From NCBI GenBank assembly GCA_914767885.1, contig CAJZBQ010000011.1, positions 1,488,001 to 1,552,000 on the forward strand: 64,000 nucleotides of DNA. Direction: 5' to 3'. This stretch comes from Blepharisma stoltei (taxonomy: Eukaryota; Ciliophora; Heterotrichea; Heterotrichida; Blepharismidae). The position numbers and the translations under genes are program-made. Under the pieces are notes generated by a model, which had not been told where the DNA came from, did no database searches, and was given only the letters and a program-made list of their open reading frames with translations. Shown in pieces: positions 62,505 to 64,000 of the stretch; positions within the stretch are counted from its first letter, which is position 1; every line of letters begins with the position of its first letter.

Positions 62505-64000
62505 GCTAATTTATATTTAAAATTATGAGTTTTTACATAAAATTAAAGCATCTCGAAAATGGGCTTAGTATTGAATTTTCATTAAAAATTGCATTTTTAT
62601 AAAGGAATAGGTAATATGCATTCTCGAGTTTATTAGAATTAAATATTAAAAAATAAATAGAATTCATCACTTCAGTTATTGACGAAAATTATCTATGTTG
62701 CCAAATTTAATTTCTCTAGATTTTTATAAATTTATAATATCCTAGACTTGACTTTCTATGTAATAAATTCTCCTTACCTTTCCTTAAAAACATCAAATTT
62801 ATAAATAGATTTTACCACTCATATAGCACAAATTCATGCTGCAGGCTTAGAATACTTTTATTAGTAATCTAATATGTATTGATTATATGGTGTTACATTT
62901 GCTATAATATTAACAAATATGGTAAAAATTGCATACAATTTAGAATGCAAAGCTTATATAAATTTTCAAGAAATATATCTTATCAGTGCAAAGGGTAAGA
63001 TAATAAATCCAAAGCGTCATGTTCCTTAAAAAATCAAAATTTTAAATAGACAAAAGTTGGCTTTGGTATATATAAACTTTGCGAGCCTTTTTAGCTTTAT
63101 ATAGATCAATCCTGGATATTTATCATCTGTGGCCCTTTTGGATATCTCAGCTAAGCCAATATATATTGATTTGATCACACCTGATGAATCAAATTGGATT
63201 AATTAAGCTAAAAAATAGGAATTTACAGACTATTCTCATTTATGATCACAAATCAGATTAAAAAGATAATGATTAATTTTAAGAATAACATTGGTAGAAT
63301 TAGAAGCCAGAGATCATCGTATTATTGAACTATTATAAATTATATATAACTTATTCACTTTTATAGGTCGGCCTTATTAAAAATGCAAATACTCTAATGA
63401 AATTCACATCTTTTGCATCCTAAGATTAAAATATTATTTTATCAAATTAATTTTGATAGATTTTAATGAGTTTTCATTTTGGTTGAGAAATGGCTAGAAA
63501 GGAAGGTTTTCAATAATAAAATAATTAAGGAAATTCGCGAATAATGCATATCTATAGATAATCCATCAGCTATTCTTTAGAAACACATATAAAGCATGAA
63601 TCGCTAAAATATGTTTCAATTAATAGACTTTTCTGGACATAGCATATGATTAATAGTATCTCATATTCAAGCAATTTACAATTAGTCTGGGGAAGAGCTC
63701 TATCTCCCTGAAGCTTCTTACACTGAGTTTTTTTGCTTATATCTTTTTATAATTAACTATCTCCAAAAAAAAGTTTAGCCTCTTCTGAAATTTGATCCCC
63801 CAGGAGTGAAGGATATATAAACAAATCTAAATACCATTTAGTCATATTAATATATGAATAATTATAATTTTTGCGTATGCATTTCAGCAAAATTAAGCTT
63901 TCTCAAATATATTTGTTTCATTATATCAACCTTAAGTTCGCAAAACCTGACCATATAATTAATTTTACTAACTTGGAATTGAAAATTTGTCCATAAGTTG
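62505..64000. other. AT-rich region without recognised genes
   Basis: After the duplicated unit ends (about 62750) I find no convincing open frame, repeat or motif. Confidence 0.6.

Larger units (their letters stand above)
61320..62750 (+). repeat. tandem duplication of a unit of about 720 bp, each with a ubiquitin-like gene
   Basis: Shared blocks include AAAAAAGATCAAACTTTG and ATAATTATTAAATG before each start codon, and TTCTTGAGAAAATGA, AATAGAATTCATCACTTCAG after. Copy 1 runs from about 61323 and copy 2 from about 62061. Confidence 0.8.

Noticed and set aside
1-64000. tRNA or rRNA genes
   Set aside because: I found no cloverleaf with convincing A and B boxes and no rRNA-like conserved segment.
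1-64000. Bacterial or organellar origin, suggested by the AT-richness
   Set aside because: HMG box, SNARE, E1/E2, USP, cofactor B and 15-nt introns show a eukaryotic nucleus.

Overview
The window reads as micronuclear (germline) DNA of a heterotrich ciliate, most likely Blepharisma or a close relative. Three things in the sequence say so. (1) In-frame TGA falls at conserved tryptophans in many genes, while TAA and TAG end genes. (2) Introns are 15-16 nt GT...AG. (3) Almost every gene is cut by inserts bounded by TA or by longer direct repeats, and removing them restores frame and conserved domains. I resolved about 40 such inserts (internal eliminated sequences, IESs), from about 42 bp to 1.3 kb. 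In every gene where I summed all junctions, the restored length is a multiple of three, except two genes that each carry one extra 1-nt deletion. The species name is inference; the code, introns and inserts are read from the sequence.

Layout. 0-8 kb: a multi-EF-hand protein (5' end outside the window), a Bet1-type SNARE, an unknown gene, an HMG-box protein, tubulin cofactor B and a small secreted protein. 8.1-24.8 kb (minus): one giant gene of about 4,290 codons. It encodes a signal peptide, beta-sandwich repeats, dozens of GCC2/GCC3-type Cys-rich repeats, one membrane span and a coiled-coil tail, cut by at least 12 IESs. 25-31 kb: MITEs, two tandem N-myristoyl-type EF-hand paralogues and retroposon-like DNA. 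31-48 kb: an NT-C2 protein, coiled-coil proteins, an AAAP amino-acid transporter, a C2-like protein, an LRR-CBM-EF-hand protein and a small membrane protein. 48.5-62.5 kb: a ubiquitin-type E1, two E2s, a USP-family protease and three short ubiquitin-like sequences that carry a C-terminal Gly-Gly. The rest, to 64 kb, is AT-rich without recognisable genes.

Mobile DNA. Two MITE families share one architecture (three forward and one inverted copy of a terminal motif, TA targets, C-rich ends) but differ in the core motif. A separate group of 230-570 bp GC-richer elements has a conserved 3' hairpin ending GCCATTTTATTTAT (or a variant) and target duplications of up to 17 bp, which looks like short retroposons. 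MITEs and retroposon-like elements both sit inside coding regions as IESs, sometimes nested three deep.

The most interesting leads are the ubiquitin-like conjugation neighbourhood at 48-62.5 kb, the retroposon-like IESs with long target duplications (one lacking TA), and the motif-swapped MITE families.
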